The translations under genes and the position numbers were made by a program. From NCBI GenBank assembly GCA_905221615.1, contig CAJNDT010003546.1:649909-713908 (forward strand): a DNA stretch of 64,000 bases. Direction: 5' to 3'. Below the pieces are notes generated by a model, which did not search any database, was not told the origin of the DNA, and saw only the letters and a program-made list of their open reading frames with translations. Below are positions 47,460 through 60,229 of the stretch, one piece after another (the first letter of the stretch is position 1; each line of letters starts with the position of its first letter). This DNA comes from Symbiodinium sp. CCMP2592 (Eukaryota > Sar > Dinophyceae > Suessiales > Symbiodiniaceae).

Positions 47460-48249
47460 GGGCGGCACAGAAGGCTTTATCCGATGCTCGCACAGCGGAT
47501 GGGAAAATTCGGCGACTACGCGACGAGCTCCGCAAGAAGGAATCTCAGTGGAAGGCCTACCAGAAGGCGAAGAAAGCCGAGTTTTTGGCCGAAGAGCAAC
47601 GCTACCATGCCGACCAGGTGAAGATCGAGGAAACCATTCAGGCCACAATGCAGACGGGGCAGGAAGCTTCGCAGCTGCTCCAAGATCTGATTGCGAATGG
47701 TATTTCTGCCAAGTCGACAGAGATGGAGGAGGAAGATGGCACCTGGGAAGCTCTTCTCAAGGAGCCGCCCACCGCCGAACAGCCCGTGACGGGGCTGCCG
47801 AGACTCTGCGCCGCAGCCAAGGACAGGCGAAGCACAACGAAGGTGGATTCATAAGTCAGGCTGCAGCCTTGCAGCTCCTTCAGGCTACATTGGCGCAGCT
47901 GCCTCCTGGATTGACGCTTCCTGGAGCTTCCGGGCAATTGCCGAGCACAGCCACTGCCTTGACGCCTTCGGGAGCAATTCAGGGAACGGTAGCGGGGAAT
48001 TTTGCGCCGCCGCCGGGGCACCCTACGCCTTTTCCGGCATCTCCTTCCACTACTACACTGGTTCCTCAGCCAGCGGCCCATCAAGGGATGCCAACGACCA
48101 GCCCGGGACTTCCTTCCAAGCCAGGCACCAGACAACCTATCAAAGGTGCAGCACTACATCCTGTGCATACTGGGACGGGACATCCAGAGAAGTTGGCGGA
48201 GAAGCTAGATGCCGCAAGACAGCAGATCCTCCGCCACAGTGCGATGTAG
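47460..48249 (+). pseudogene. LINE ORF1, coiled coil and P/T-rich tail
   Basis: First frame: AQKALSDARTADGKIRRLRD, ELRKKESQWKAYQKAKKAEF and VKIEETIQATMQTGQEASQL form a long charged coiled coil. It ends at TAA 47852-47854, and a one-base shift leads to GGFISQAAALQLLQATLAQL, PPGLTLPGASGQLPSTATAL and GHPEKLAEKLDAARQQILRH, stopping at TAG 48247-48249. It likely binds element RNA in trimers, as ORF1 proteins do; no RRM or CCHC seen. Confidence 0.55.
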
Positions 48250-49849
48250 CCTTTCGGACTGCCACTTCCAAAGACGACGGCAGACTCATGTGGATCCAAG
48301 GCGGGACACACAGTTCCAGTAGACGACGACGACTTGGAACTGCAGGCTCCTTTCCAGGCAAGGCGATCGAACCACCCCTCCCAGAAGGAACCGCTCTTGG
48401 TCGACAACGGATGGTGGTGTTGTCCGACAAAGCCCGGCAACCGGATGGAGGGGTCCGACACCGACGCTATGCCTGTGAGAGGAGTCGCGGCCGGCCCGCT
48501 GCGGTAGCACTGTAAAGACAGTTTTTCCATGTCCTCTTTTCCTGCTGCCTGCCCACACTCGCCTGTTCATGCGAGCGATACTGAGGATATGTCCCTCGCC
48601 TCGGGAGGATTCTCTGACCACAACATGCTTCTCAGCTTCAGCGCGCCATATTTACAGGCTGCGCTTGTGAGGGAGGACAGTGCAAGATGGTATGCTGAAT
48701 ATTGGCGCCTAAGAGGTGTATCGGTGGCTCAGGGACACCCGCCATCCAGCGACCACTTGCACTATGGACAGCATGGCCGTCGACTTCACCGACCCGTTTT
48801 CCATTCCCAGGGTGCCGACAACCAGGATGGGTTCAGGTTGTATGGTTCCTGTTTTGCCTGGGTCGGGCAACAAGCACAATCTTCTGGGTTCCTGCTATTG
48901 TTGGGGCTCACGGTTTTGTTGGGTGACCTGCTCCTACATGGCCTCCGGCTACGTAACGCACGATTGGGGATCGTCCTCGGATGGCCAGCCAGGCTGCTAC
49001 ACCGCCACACTCTCAGGGGATTTGAGAGGTTCCTGTTGATCAGTGCTCACTTCGCCGAGAGAAGGCCCACTGCATCACCGTCTCCGTGAGAGACGACCTC
49101 CGATTTAGTAACCGTCGAGCCGGTTTATGGGGAATAATACTTTCCTTTTTTAGGGTTCCGGTACCTCTGACTCCGACTTGTCATAGCAGCCCTGTGCCGG
49201 GTCTGCGCTTGCTTGCCGGCCTTCCAATACGGGCCGCAACGTGGCGCGTCTGCTGCGAGGGATCAGGACTATTTCCTTGCCCAAGGTGCCAGTTCAGAGG
49301 AAGACCAGTTCACTCCGACTCAGTTGCCTGAGCAGACAGCTGCAGCGGCCGTCTGGCCTGCCCGCTTCTCTGCCGAGGGCCATAATAATCAAGCGCTTGA
49401 TGTAACACCCAAGAGCGCACGTCGGAGGCACTAGGCTCAGATTGGCTTGAGGTTTTAGTTATGGCCCCGCACTACCAAACCACAGCATGACCCATGCGTA
49501 TAAGTCGAGACCACAATCCGGACCAACTCCTGTGCGACGTCTTGGACAGCTCCCCTCATGCCATGCCATCGCCTCCCTCATCCGGAAACGGGTCTTCGCG
49601 TGGATTTGGCTACTGGCAGAGACGAATAGCTCAGCCCATGTGTTGGCCCGTCATGACGCCATCGGGTCTGCGGGACTGTCCTCAGCGCCTCCCTACCCTG
49701 CCGACTGATACGGAGTGCCAACACATGCTTGGGATAGATCCTGCCCTCATGCAGGACGGTACTGGTCCAGACCCTAAGAATGTTTCCTATGGCACCATAG
49801 ATCTGCGGATCTTAACGGTTAACGTCCATAGCCTAGACCCAGGCCCCGT

Positions 49850-50420
49850 GAGTTGCCCGAAGGAGCTCCTTCTGTTGAGACTGGTGCCTTTGTTGGACGT
49901 ACCCGGATCAACTCTCCGGCTGTGCACTGGGACCCCAGATCCCTACTTGTTCGATACACTCGGGGCTCTGTGCGTATCCTCTTTGCCAATGTTCACGCCC
50001 CACACGGTGCGGATAAGGATCGTGAGCCTTGGTGGAACATGCTGTTCCAAACTTTACGGAGAACAAGCCGAGGGGAGACCTAGTCCTTTAGGGGATTTCA
50101 ACCTTACTATCACTGACAGTTTGGGGATGCCGTAGGCGATCTGCTTTGCCCTGGTTCTGCCCAGCTGGCCCTCGCCGGATTCCGTCAACTCCTTTCCCAT
50201 TTCGGTCTTTGGCTTCCCTGCACATATAGCCATTGTCACCCTGGCGATTCCTCAACATGGTTTCTTGGGGGGGGCGGTACGGGTCGCCGTTTAGACTACA
50301 TCGCCATACCCCGTGCATGGCAGGCACCGCAGGCCACTAGCTGCACAGTTCCTGACCTTGACTGGGGGCAGGGTCACATTGACCATGTCGCGGTGGCTCT
50401 GGATGTGAAGGCTTTTAAAG
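49850..50420 (+). pseudogene. LINE apurinic-like endonuclease domain
   Basis: SVRILFANVHAPHGADKDRE then PWWNMLF (49960-50050), GDFNLTITDSLG (50091-50126, the G-D-F-N catalytic motif), LAGFRQLLSHFG, a GRRLDYIAIPRAW strand (50281-50319) and DHVAVALDVKAF (50378-50413, the final D-H). Motif order is that of the LINE endonuclease that nicks target DNA. Frames change between motifs, so it is inactive. Confidence 0.75.
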
Positions 50421-50939
50421 CCCTGTTTGCCACCCACCGCCAACGCAATGTGCGCCTCAACACTGCGGCTATGCGCGAACGGGAGGGACAAGTCCTTCTT
50501 CGAAACATTTGCAGGGGTCTTCCACTCCAGCCCTGGGCCCTGGACGTGCATCGGCATGCGGCTGCCGTCGACCAATGTTTCCGGGACCGCCTTGCTACAG
50601 CTTTTCCTGCTACTAAGGCTCGTTGCCGCCGAGAGTACTTTGGGACAGACACTTGGCGGACAAGGAGCCTCCGGACCTGGCTACGCAAGCGCATCCGAGC
50701 TGGCAGGAGATGCATCGAGCACTTCCATAGTCCTGCTTTGGCTTGCCAAAGACCTTCCAGCCTATGTGACAAGCTTCCGGTCCTCCAGTAAGGAGCTACG
50801 GGCGCTGATCAAGAGGGATACACAGTCTCACATCAGCGCGGCTGCAGCCTCCCCTGCCTGCAGTGGAAACTACCGAGGGAAGCCTCGCGACCACGGCAGA
50901 CGAGGCGAAACAATGCTGGATTCAGCATTTCTCCCGTAT

Positions 50940-52260
50940 AATTAGAAGACGGCACCATTCGGGATCCTACGGCCTTTGTACATGACTGCTATCGCCGCCA
51001 GCATCAGCGAGACCTCGAGGATTATTCCCCTCAGCCGCAGGACATCCTTGATCGTACTGAGCTAGAGTACGCGCTGCGCAGCATGCAGACTGACCGTGCA
51101 TACGGCTTGGATGCGGTGCCGGGTGGGATGGCCCACTATTGCGCACCGCAGCTCTCGAGGGCCTTGTTTCAAATACGCCTCAAGGGGGGTCATGCGGCTA
51201 CAGGGACCGGTGCAATACAAGGGGGCAACCCTTTACTGCGTTTACAAACACAATTAGGCTAAATTCAATTAGGGTCCTAGGGCATGCTACTCCTCCTACC
51301 GTGGGATCTTAGTCAGTTCGGTTCTAGGAAAGGCCGTCCACAAACTCTTGAGACGCCACACCGTGCCGTCGCTTGCCTCCGTGGCGTCGCCACTCCAGGT
51401 CGGGGGCCTTCCGGGGTTCCCCGTCATGCTTCCGGCGCATGCCACCAGACTGTTTCAGGCAGCATGCCTGGAGCGCAAGCGATCCCACGCCGTGGTCTTT
51501 TTAGACCTGCAAGAGGCGTTCTATCGAGTCACGCGGCCCTTCTTGACCAACGACGCTCTCACCGACTTGGATATTGCTCGTGACTGCTCGTGCTTGTCAA
51601 GCGGTTAATTTAGCGCAGGGAGTCTACCATGAATCACAGACCCATCTTCGGGGTCCCTCACTTGTGGCTGCCTCCGGAGCCGGCCAATGGGCCGTTGGGG
51701 CCTTAAGCGAGACATTGCTGGACACGTGGTTTAGGTTCCCTTATGAGCCGGACCTTATTCAGACAGCGGTGGGATCACGTCCAGGGGATTCCTTGAGTGA
51801 TCTTGCGTTCAGCTTTCTGTTCGCTATAAGATTCTTGCTCGTGTCCGGCGAGCATTGTCCGCTCATGGATATACTACTCGTGTTCCTTGGACGCCTGATA
51901 TGGTTGGGCGTATAGAGCCACTTGCCGCTTCCCCCACGGAGACCTTGGAATTACTGGATGCCACTTGGATGGATGACTTGTCGTTGCTGCTTTGTGCCCC
52001 GACGGCCACCGCCCTGCATGAACGGCTTCGGGCCGGCGCGGCCTGCCTCATAGATGAATGTCTTTCCCACGCACTTTTACCGAACCTCAGTCGTGGTAGA
52101 ACAGAAGGGCTCCTCTCCTTCTGCGCGGACGGTGCGCGGAGGCTCCGTCACCAGATTTACCACGAGGATTCCGGAACTGTTCTGCTGAACTGCCGCCTCT
52201 GGCCGACGGCGGCACTCCGTGCCACGCCTACGTATAAGCATTCAGGCGGCCTCAAGCGCC
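50940..52260 (+). pseudogene. LINE reverse transcriptase
   Basis: RTELEYALRSMQTDRAYGLD (51055-51114) opens the domain; FLDLQEAFY (51500-51526) is the first catalytic Asp motif; TWMDDLSLLLCA (51964-51999) is the x-x-D-D box; LLPNLSRGRTEGLLSF matches the L-N-x-x-K-T-E box with Arg for Lys. A stretch of about 100 bases near 51210-51310 lacks RT sequence and shows a frame break, so a small insertion or deletion is present. Confidence 0.75.
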
Positions 52261-52324
52261 ATTTGTTCGGCTCGCCGCTAGTTTCGGCCCAGGACAAGGT
52301 TGCCTTCTTTGATTCTTTGATTCG

Positions 52325-53407
52325 TTGGTCGTCTCGATCCTGTTTTACGGGTCGGGAACGTGGCCCCAGGTCTCCAGCAAATGCCACAGCATCCTTCATA
52401 ATGCCATCCGTGGCATGGCTTGCCAGATGATGAGGCCTCATTATTCGTGTGAGCCTGAGCAGGCATGGCATTTAGGAGCGGATCGAGTTTTCGCTCTCCT
52501 CGGACTCCCATCGGTTGACACTCTTCTACATATCCGGTACTTGCTCAGGTTGGCCACTCCTGAAGTCTGGGCCTTGGCCCGGCAAGGATTGGTCAGGTCC
52601 TCGGTATGCTGGATGTGGACGCTTTTGGATGCAGGTGCCTACCAGCCTAGGTACCAAGCTGCTTAGGAGGCCTGGAGCCACGAGGCATGCCACAGCCCCG
52701 GCAAATGGAAGGGACGCATCCGACCTGCACAAACAAGGACAAACAAGGGCCATCCAACGCGAGCGCTAGGAGGCGGCACGACTTTACCATCAGGGTCTAC
52801 TGGTACGCCAACTCCGCGAGGCAGGTGCACGTCCTCCACAGGACCTGATCCAGGACCAGGTCACTGCAGAAGTTTGTGGCCCTTGCTGTGTCCGCTTTCG
52901 CGACCTTCGGTCGTGGTCGGTGCACGCCTCGTCTCCGGCACCCAGTGCCCTGTTTGCCTACACCATTTCACCTCGAATGTCAAGCTATGCCGTCATGTTA
53001 GGTATGGTGGGAGCTGTCGAAGTCAGCTGCTTTCTTGCGGTTCCAGGGGTCAGCCCCAACCTGGCATGGGCAGCCGTAAGGCTACGGATGATGGATTATA
53101 TGCCTCCAGCTTGTCCTCCAGGTTCAGGGCCCTTTTCCCTTGTGCCCGGGCTCCGTTCGTTGGGGATGAGTCCCAACGTCCCTCGGCCGAAGTGCTGGAA
53201 TGCCTCAGCTGCCTCAACCATGACGGGCCGACCCCTGGGCTCACCGACGCCGACCTGTGGCAACGAGTGAGGGCCTCCTTCGCTTGTGTGTGCCTCCAGG
53301 CCACGATCTGGCGCGAACGACTCCGCGAGCGCGCGCGGGTTTTATTACGTAAAGCCCGGCCGGATCCTGGACAGAGGGTTTTGGGTAAGCTTAACATTGG
53401 TTCATGA
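52325..53407 (+). pseudogene. LINE C-terminal region and zinc finger
   Basis: VSILFYGSGTWPQVSSKCHS, IRGMACQMMRPHY and GLPSVDTLLHIRYLLRLATP (52325-52666), then after frame changes GTQCPVCLHHFTSNVKLCRH and VRYGGSC (52940-53020): C-x2-C, then H and C, a typical nucleic-acid-binding finger at the LINE C-terminus. Ends with a helical basic tail (RERLRERARVLLRKAR) and TGA at 53405-53407. Confidence 0.7.
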
Positions 53408-55069
53408 GAAGCTTCATGAGGAGCAAGCAGGCCATAAGATAGAATCTACCGAGAATACATCGTAATTCACGCTGTTTCATATGGCTTCTATCTATAAAGA
53501 GCCTTGGACCAAGGTAATATACGGATAAGAAACTACATGAAGGTGGGTGTTGGAAGGGGGTGATGATGGCTGGTTCTGAATGGGTGTTGCTCATTTTATG
53601 TTTTCGACTGTTTGATGTTGTGATCGCGCGTGGAACAAACAAGCCTCCACAGCGTCCTCCTCCCTTCTCGTAACGCCCGCAAGTTCTGCATGCGGCACGA
53701 CTTCGTGTCGCAGCCATGCAAACGTGGCACCAGTAGCAGTCATGTAGTTGTGATCTTAATCAGTGTTGTCGTTTTCCGTTGGCAAGGGAAGGTTGCGGTC
53801 ACGCAAAACAGAACCCACCAACCAAACCAGAGCGCAGGGGGGTGGGGTGACGAGGCCATGGGTGTCAATCTCCATCTGCATTATTCTGCAAGTGGGACAG
53901 GGAACACCACCAGCTCAAGTGCAGCAACAATCACAATGCGCATGACAATACCAGTAACAAATAGCAAGCACTCAGTAACGCACATGGCCCCAGTGGCCGA
54001 ATTTGCTAGCTGCTCAGCAGCCACCTGCCCAGGGCAGGTGGGTGGGAAGTCGAATGTCATTAATTAGAACAGCATGCGACGAGACTCGAAACTTCTGCTC
54101 GGTTGCATGCAGGAACAAACACAAAGTCCGGTGCTTGCCTGCTGCAGTCGACCGCAAACACCACAGGCGAGACCTCACAGGGGGGGGTCAAGCCCTGCTA
54201 GCTGTATAGCGAGGTGCCCGAGCTGATGCTAGTACAGAGGTTCTGGCCTGTAGGAGGTCCCGGAATCGAGGTCGAGAGCTGCAAGGGAGGGACTCGCGCA
54301 GGACGTCATTCTTTTCTTCGCACCACAAAGAAGCGTACATTCGATCACCACACATCTGTGAGTGAGAGAAGGTCAATTGATCTTTTCACTTGCATCTCCC
54401 CTTCCCCGGGGAAGCTTGTTGTCGTTAACATGGTTTTCGAAAACAGCGTCGTCAGCATGTTTGCTTGTGTCTGGTGTCTGGTGGCCATGGGACTCCAGGG
54501 GCTCAAGGCCGTCTGCTCGGCGTTTGCGTGCAGACCGCATCTCTGGGCCAACGATCGGGCCCGTCTTTTTTCCTACCCCCTAAGGCTTTTTTACCACCCC
54601 CCATCTTTAAAGCCACCCCCTAGAGCTTTTTCCCCCGCTCTGTAAAAGCTTGTTCTTGACCCCCCCGGGCAGCTTTTTATCCACCTTATGCAAAGCTCTT
54701 ATTCAACCCCCGGCAGCCGGTTTTCGACCCCGAAAAGTTTTTTGTTGACCCTCTCCGTCTCCTGTTCAACCCCCGTCCTCTTCAATTTGACCCCTTCTGA
54801 ATCGACCCCGAATGTCTTCCAGCAGACCCTGCCCCTCCGCTCCCGCAGGCCGGCTAACTGAACAAGGCCGAGGTGTGACGAAGGGGCAGGCCAAGCCATC
54901 AAGGTAACTCTCCGTCTTGATATCTCCACACATGACGGCTTCGGGTGCAGAGCAGCAGCCCGCGTGGCAGCCGCATGACCGTCCGCATGTTGCATTGGAT
55001 TGCACGGGGGGGGTTGGGGGCCCTCTTTGCAAGCGTCTCAGGCTTCTCAAGCTTCTCAACCGTCTCAGG
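53408..55069. other. Unassigned; degenerate C/T-rich repeats at 54560-54830
   Basis: The part to 54550 has no gene. From 54560 a loose tandem alternates TTTTT(A/T) and (G)ACCCC(C) with a 20-30 base period, about ten units. Frames on either strand are low complexity. Confidence 0.45.
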
Positions 55070-55880
55070 CGTTTCAAATTCTGCTTGTTAGACCTTTCAG
55101 ACCAAGGCTCAATCCTCGGAGTCCACGGTCTGTAATAAGAGCTCTGATTTGAAATCAGGGGCGCCCCATCAGTCCAAGGCTCCATCCTCGGAGTTCAAGG
55201 TCTCTAAGAGTTCTGATTCAAAAGACAGGGGCGCCCCATCAGTCCGCGGCTCCATCCTCGCAGTTCGCTGTCTGTAAGAGTTCTGATTAAAAAGACAGGG
55301 GCGCCCCATTAGTCCAAGGCTTTATGCTCGGAGTCGACGGTCTGTACAAGTTCCGATTAGAAATCAAGGCCTACGCATCAGTCCGAGGCTCCATCCTCGG
55401 TGTTCGCAGTCGGTAAGAGTTCTGCTTCAAAAGACAGGGGCGCCCCTCAGTCCAAGGCTCAATCTTCGGATTCCACGGTCTGTAATAGGAGCTCTGATTT
55501 GAAATCAGGGGCGCCCCATCAGTCCAAGGCTCCATCCTCGGAGCTCAAGGTCTTTAAGAGTTCGAAATTCAAAAGACACGGGCGCCCCATCAGTCCGAGG
55601 CTCCATCCTCGAAGTGCAAGGTCTGTATTTTAAAGATCAGGGGCGCCCCATCAGTCCAAGGCTCTACATTGGCACCCCGTCAGTCCGAGGCTCCATCCTC
55701 GGATTGCACGGTTTGCAAGAGTTCTGATGCGAAAGATCACGGGCGCCCACAGTCCAAGGCTCCATCCTCGAAGTTCGAATTTGGGAAGAGTTCTGATTTT
55801 ACAGATTATGGGCGCCCCATCAGTCCGAGGCTCCATTCTCGGAGTCCAAGGTCTGTAAGGGTTCTGATTTCAAAAAAGGT
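55070..55880. repeat. 70-bp minisatellite, about 11 copies
   Basis: Unit contains GGGGCGCCCCATCAGTCC, GAGGCTCCATCCTCGGAGTT and GTCTGTAAGAGTTCTGATT; GCGCCCC falls at 55161, 55231, 55301 and then about every 70 bases to 55812, with one short unit near 55671. Two palindromes per unit: GGGGCGCCCC and GAGG-CTCCAT-CCTC. Confidence 0.9.
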
Positions 55881-56688
55881 CCCCCTTTTTTTGTGACGTC
55901 GTTTGTCTTTTTTTGGACAACGGGCCTTTTTTTCAGCAGTGATTCTTGTTCTACGTACCCCAGCGGGGGCACGTCTTTGTTTCGACATTGAAAAACTCCT
56001 TCTGACGGGGCGTGTTGTAGATATGTGATGAACCGGAATCGCCAATCACCGGGCATGTTGTGGATGTATGAACCGGAGTCGACAAATGAAGCCGTGTATA
56101 GAGATATGATGAACCGGAAGCGCTAAACGAGAAGGCGTGATATATACATACACGCATATACACGCACATATGCGTTTAATACTTATAAGGCTACGTATAA
56201 TATGTACGTAGGTAGTAAGTACCGTACGTATGCTGCCGGACAAGGAGGCAACGCAGCATGTACACGTAAATGTTTGCCTGCCTACTGCAGATCTGTATTT
56301 ATGCTTTGTCTGCCTACCATGCCACAAAGTTACTGAGCACAGGCATGCCTACGTACTAACGTACCGACGTACATTATACATACGTACGCGCTCCCGTGTC
56401 CCCACGTGGCCCACGTGCGTGCGCTATACCTATACTATAATCCTCCTGAGTTAACATACGTACATACATGCCTACGAACCACTAAGCTACTTACTTTGCG
56501 CACAGACGTTCTCTCCCCTGCGGCGACCACGGCAAGTACGTGCCACCGCTTTCCTGTACCGGCTTAATAACACACTACTGCTCCTTGGGCGTGCTTGCGT
56601 ATATACATATCGCTCCGACTTATTTACCTACTTGCCTCAGTACCCACACTGCGCCTGCCAACCGAAACAGAGACAGCGGGAACACACA
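55881..56688. other. Unassigned DNA
   Basis: Includes two GTTGT(A/G)GAT(A)TGTATGAACCGGA units (near 56020 and 56060), and TACGTA-rich DNA from 56130 to 56500. No gene. Confidence 0.4.
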
Positions 56689-57660
56689 CCCTGCAAGGGC
56701 CCAGGTTTTGAAAAAAAATGAAAATCTGGTTTTGCCGGGTCTGTGCTGTTTTGCAATCAAAATTTTAGAGATCAGATCTGTTTTGAGGGATACGCATACT
56801 TGCTACGGATTTTCCGCCTTTGGCTGTCGAGCACAAAGCCTAGGTTTCCAATAGCCATGGGAAAAGCTTCTTTCACGTGGCGAACACAGCGTAGAGGGCA
56901 TATAAAAACCCTGCAAGGGCCTAGGTTTTGAAAGAAGATGCAAAGTCGGGTTTTGCCGGGTTTGTGGTGTTTTACAAAATCTTGGACATCAGATCTTGTT
57001 TTGAGGGATACGCATGCTTGCTACGGATTTTCCGCCTGTGGCTGTCGAGCTCAAACCCTAGGTTTTCAATAGCCATGGAAACAGGGTCAGATTTTCTTGC
57101 ATGTACCTTTCTGGCCTGTTTGAGGATCCGGACTTTGTCTTTAAGCATCCCTGGGCAGGCTAGCCCCAGCTGCCTTTTCTCGTGGCGAAACAGAGCGCAG
57201 CGGGCATGAAAAACCCTGCAAGGGCCTAGGTTTTGAAAGAAAATGCAAAGTCGGGTTTTGCAGGGTTTGTGGTGTTTTACAACATCTTGGACATCAGATC
57301 TTGTTTTGAGGGATACGCATGCTTGCTACGGATTTTCCGCCTTTGGCTGTCGAGCTCAAACCCATGGTTTTCAATAGCCATGGAAAAAGGGTCCAGATTT
57401 TCTTGAATGTACCTTTATGGCCCGTTTGAGGATCCGGACTTTGTCTTTAAGCATCCCCGGGCAGGCTAGCCCCAGCTGCCTTTTCTCGTGGCGAATCAGA
57501 GCGCAGCGGGCATGAAAAACACTGCAGGGGCCTGGGTTTTGAAAGAAAATGCAAAGTCGGGTTTTGCCGCTTCTGTGGTGTTTTACAAAATCTTGCACAT
57601 CAGATCTCGTTTTGAGGGATACGCATACTTTCTACGGATTTTCCGCCTCTGGCTTTCGAG
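56689..57660. repeat. Tandem repeat, four copies, 222-306-305 bp spacing
   Basis: CTGCA(A/G)GGGCC(C/T)(A/G)GG begins units at 56689, 56911, 57217 and 57522; each holds TTTGAGGGATACGCAT and CTACGGATTTTCCGCC. Copies 2 and 3 carry an extra segment of about 85 bases with GGATCCGGACTTTGTC and GGCAGGCTAGCCCCAGC. The last unit is cut at 57660 where the copia RNase H begins. Confidence 0.9.
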
Positions 57661-57662
57661 GG

Positions 57663-58499
57663 CTAGAAAAAAGCTGCGTCCCCAACGATCCTCCATCGTG
57701 AACTCATCTTGTAGAAACATTCCAGCTCCTTAGCACCACCAGCCTTAGTGAGAGAACTGGCCAATTGAGCCTCGCTGTGCACCCACCTCAGTATGACTTG
57801 TACACGTTCCTGTGCTTCTTTCAATCCTATCAGCTCGATGTTGCTGCGTTTCTCGGCCGCTTTGATGGAGGATACCTCAGTAGCCAAGCGATCGTATACG
57901 TTTCTGGAATCAGTAATTACACATCCAGGGATTCTCCGAACCAGGGTGTCCGGATCTCGGATGTTGTCACATCCAAAATGCATGTCAGCCATCTGGAATC
58001 GAGCGTAATACAAGGCATCCTCGCCGTTTACGGCGGTTAAGGCTTCAGCAGCACCAGGACTCCGGCAGGTGCGGTCTATTCTGTTGCTGTGCCAGCTAAT
58101 TAAGGTGATAGCCCCAACTTCTCCCCTCAAGAGTCCCCGAAGTCCTATGCCCACAATGATCCATTGAGTGCTTCCCCCATCTGGCCGATTCTGGCTTCCA
58201 GCGTCGACCCAGGAGTACAGGCACAGCTCCTCGGTTGGCGGAAACCGATGCACCTGTATCTTGTAATTCTTCCTGGCGCGTGTGTGTTGCACCAGAAGAT
58301 TCGTCCTGACGATCGTGTCTACAGTACTCCGACTCACTTCTGACCTCTGAAAGGAGTAATCCCACTTCCGCGGAAATGTGTGGGTGGCACGCAAGGATGA
58401 TTTTTCTGGCTCTGTTGTCGGAGCTTTACTGGCTTTTCGCCGGCTAGAGCCGGCTATATGAGCGTGATCTTCATTCACGGCCAGCCTTCTGTATGTCAT
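57663..58499 (-). CDS. Copia-type RNase H domain, intact 278-codon ORF
   Basis: Reads MTYRRLAVNEDHAHIAG, a short helix, then an RNase H fold: LCLYSWVDAGSQNRPDGGST (first Asp), AAEALTAVNGEDALYYARFQ (Glu), CVITDSRNVYDRLATEVSS (second Asp in T-D-S) and QVILRWVHSEAQLASSLTKA (the W-x-x-x-x-x-Q-x-A-x-x-L-T-K tail of copia). It removes the RNA strand during reverse transcription. No RT precedes it; upstream the frame stops at 58500. Open throughout, unlike other copia pieces here, so recently inserted or retained. Confidence 0.7.
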   Translation of the reverse strand: MTYRRLAVNEDHAHIAGSSRRKASKAPTTEPEKSSLRATHTFPRKWDYSFQRSEVSRSTVDTIVRTNLLVQHTRARKNYKIQVHRFPPTEELCLYSWVDAGSQNRPDGGSTQWIIVGIGLRGLLRGEVGAITLISWHSNRIDRTCRSPGAAEALTAVNGEDALYYARFQMADMHFGCDNIRDPDTLVRRIPGCVITDSRNVYDRLATEVSSIKAAEKRSNIELIGLKEAQERVQVILRWVHSEAQLASSLTKAGGAKELECFYKMSSRWRIVGDAAFF

Positions 58500-59260
<761 letters not shown>

Positions 59261-59379
59261 CCCTTTTGTATGCTTTCCTGCTCAGCTCCCCTACACAGTC
59301 CCAATCGTGCTCCCCTACACCGTCTCCAAATTATGCGGTCGTGCTCCCGTACACAATCCCAAAACATTGGGACCACTTA

Positions 59380-60175
59380 TGGTTTTCGCATCCTACAGTA
59401 GAGGCTCAAAACCATGAGAGGTCCCAATGTTTTGGGCCCGTATAGCAGAAAACATTGGGACCTCTCAGCACTTTCGCACTCCACAGTCCCAAAAGCATGA
59501 AAGGTTCCAATGTATTGAGGGTTTAGAGCCCAAAACCTTGTAAGGTCCAAATAGAACCAATAAAACCAATGTTTTAGGCGTCTCTGGGGAGCGCGAGCCT
59601 GAAGACGCCTAAAGCATTGGTTTTATTGGCTTTATTGGGACCTTCCATGGTTTTATGCTCCTACATCTTCAAAACATTGGGACATCTCACGGTTTTCGCA
59701 TCCCAGAAACTCAAAACCATGAGAGGTCCCAATGTTTTGGACCCGTAGGGCACAAAACATTGGTAATTACCTCTCAGCACTTTCGCATTCCAGAGTCCCA
59801 AAAGCATGAAAGGTCCCAATGTTTGAGGGTTTAGAGCCCAAAACCCTGTAGAGTCCCAACAAAACCAATAAAACCTATGTTCTAAGGGGTCTCTGGGGAG
59901 CGCGAGCCTGGGAACGCCTAAAACATTGGTTTTATTGGTTTTATTGGGACCTTCCATGGTTTTATGCTCCTACAGCTTCAAAACATTGGGACCTCTCATG
60001 GTTTTCGCATCCCAGAAGTTCAAAACCATGAGAGGTCCCAATGTTTCGGGCATGTGGGAGCCCAAAACATTGGGACATCTCATGGTTTTCGCATCCCAGA
60101 GTCACCAAAGCATGAGAGGTCCCAATGTTTCGGGCCCGTAGAGACCAAAATGCAGACCACCAGGAGGAATTAGAA
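59380..60175. repeat. 305-bp tandem repeat with internal hairpins
   Basis: ATGAGAGGTCCCAATGTTT starts units near 59415, 59720 and 60027. Within units, AAAACATTGGGACCT and its reverse complement alternate, and at 59555-59635 and 59858-59945 a long hairpin (AACCAATG... paired with ...CATTGGTTTTATTGG) encloses the loop CTGGGGAGCGCGAGCCT. Confidence 0.85.
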
Positions 60176-60229
60176 AGTAGAACCACCGTTTTGGGACCCT
60201 ATACTACTAAGGGTACTTGATAAGAACGG

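Larger units (their letters stand above)
47097..53407 (+). mobile_element. LINE (non-LTR retrotransposon), near full length, frame-broken
   Basis: In order: ORF1-like coiled coil (47460-48249), spacer coding of uncertain frame (48520-49440), endonuclease (49850-50420), reverse transcriptase (50940-52260), C-terminal region (52325-52666) and zinc finger (52910-53010), ending about 53400. At least eight frame changes, so it is not active. The 3' end is followed by GGTTCATGAGAAGC without a clear A tail. Confidence 0.8.

Noticed and set aside
48529-49089. 186-codon frame as a separate membrane protein
   Set aside because: It lies inside the LINE between ORF1 and endonuclease, where neighbouring frames hold equally plausible element sequence.
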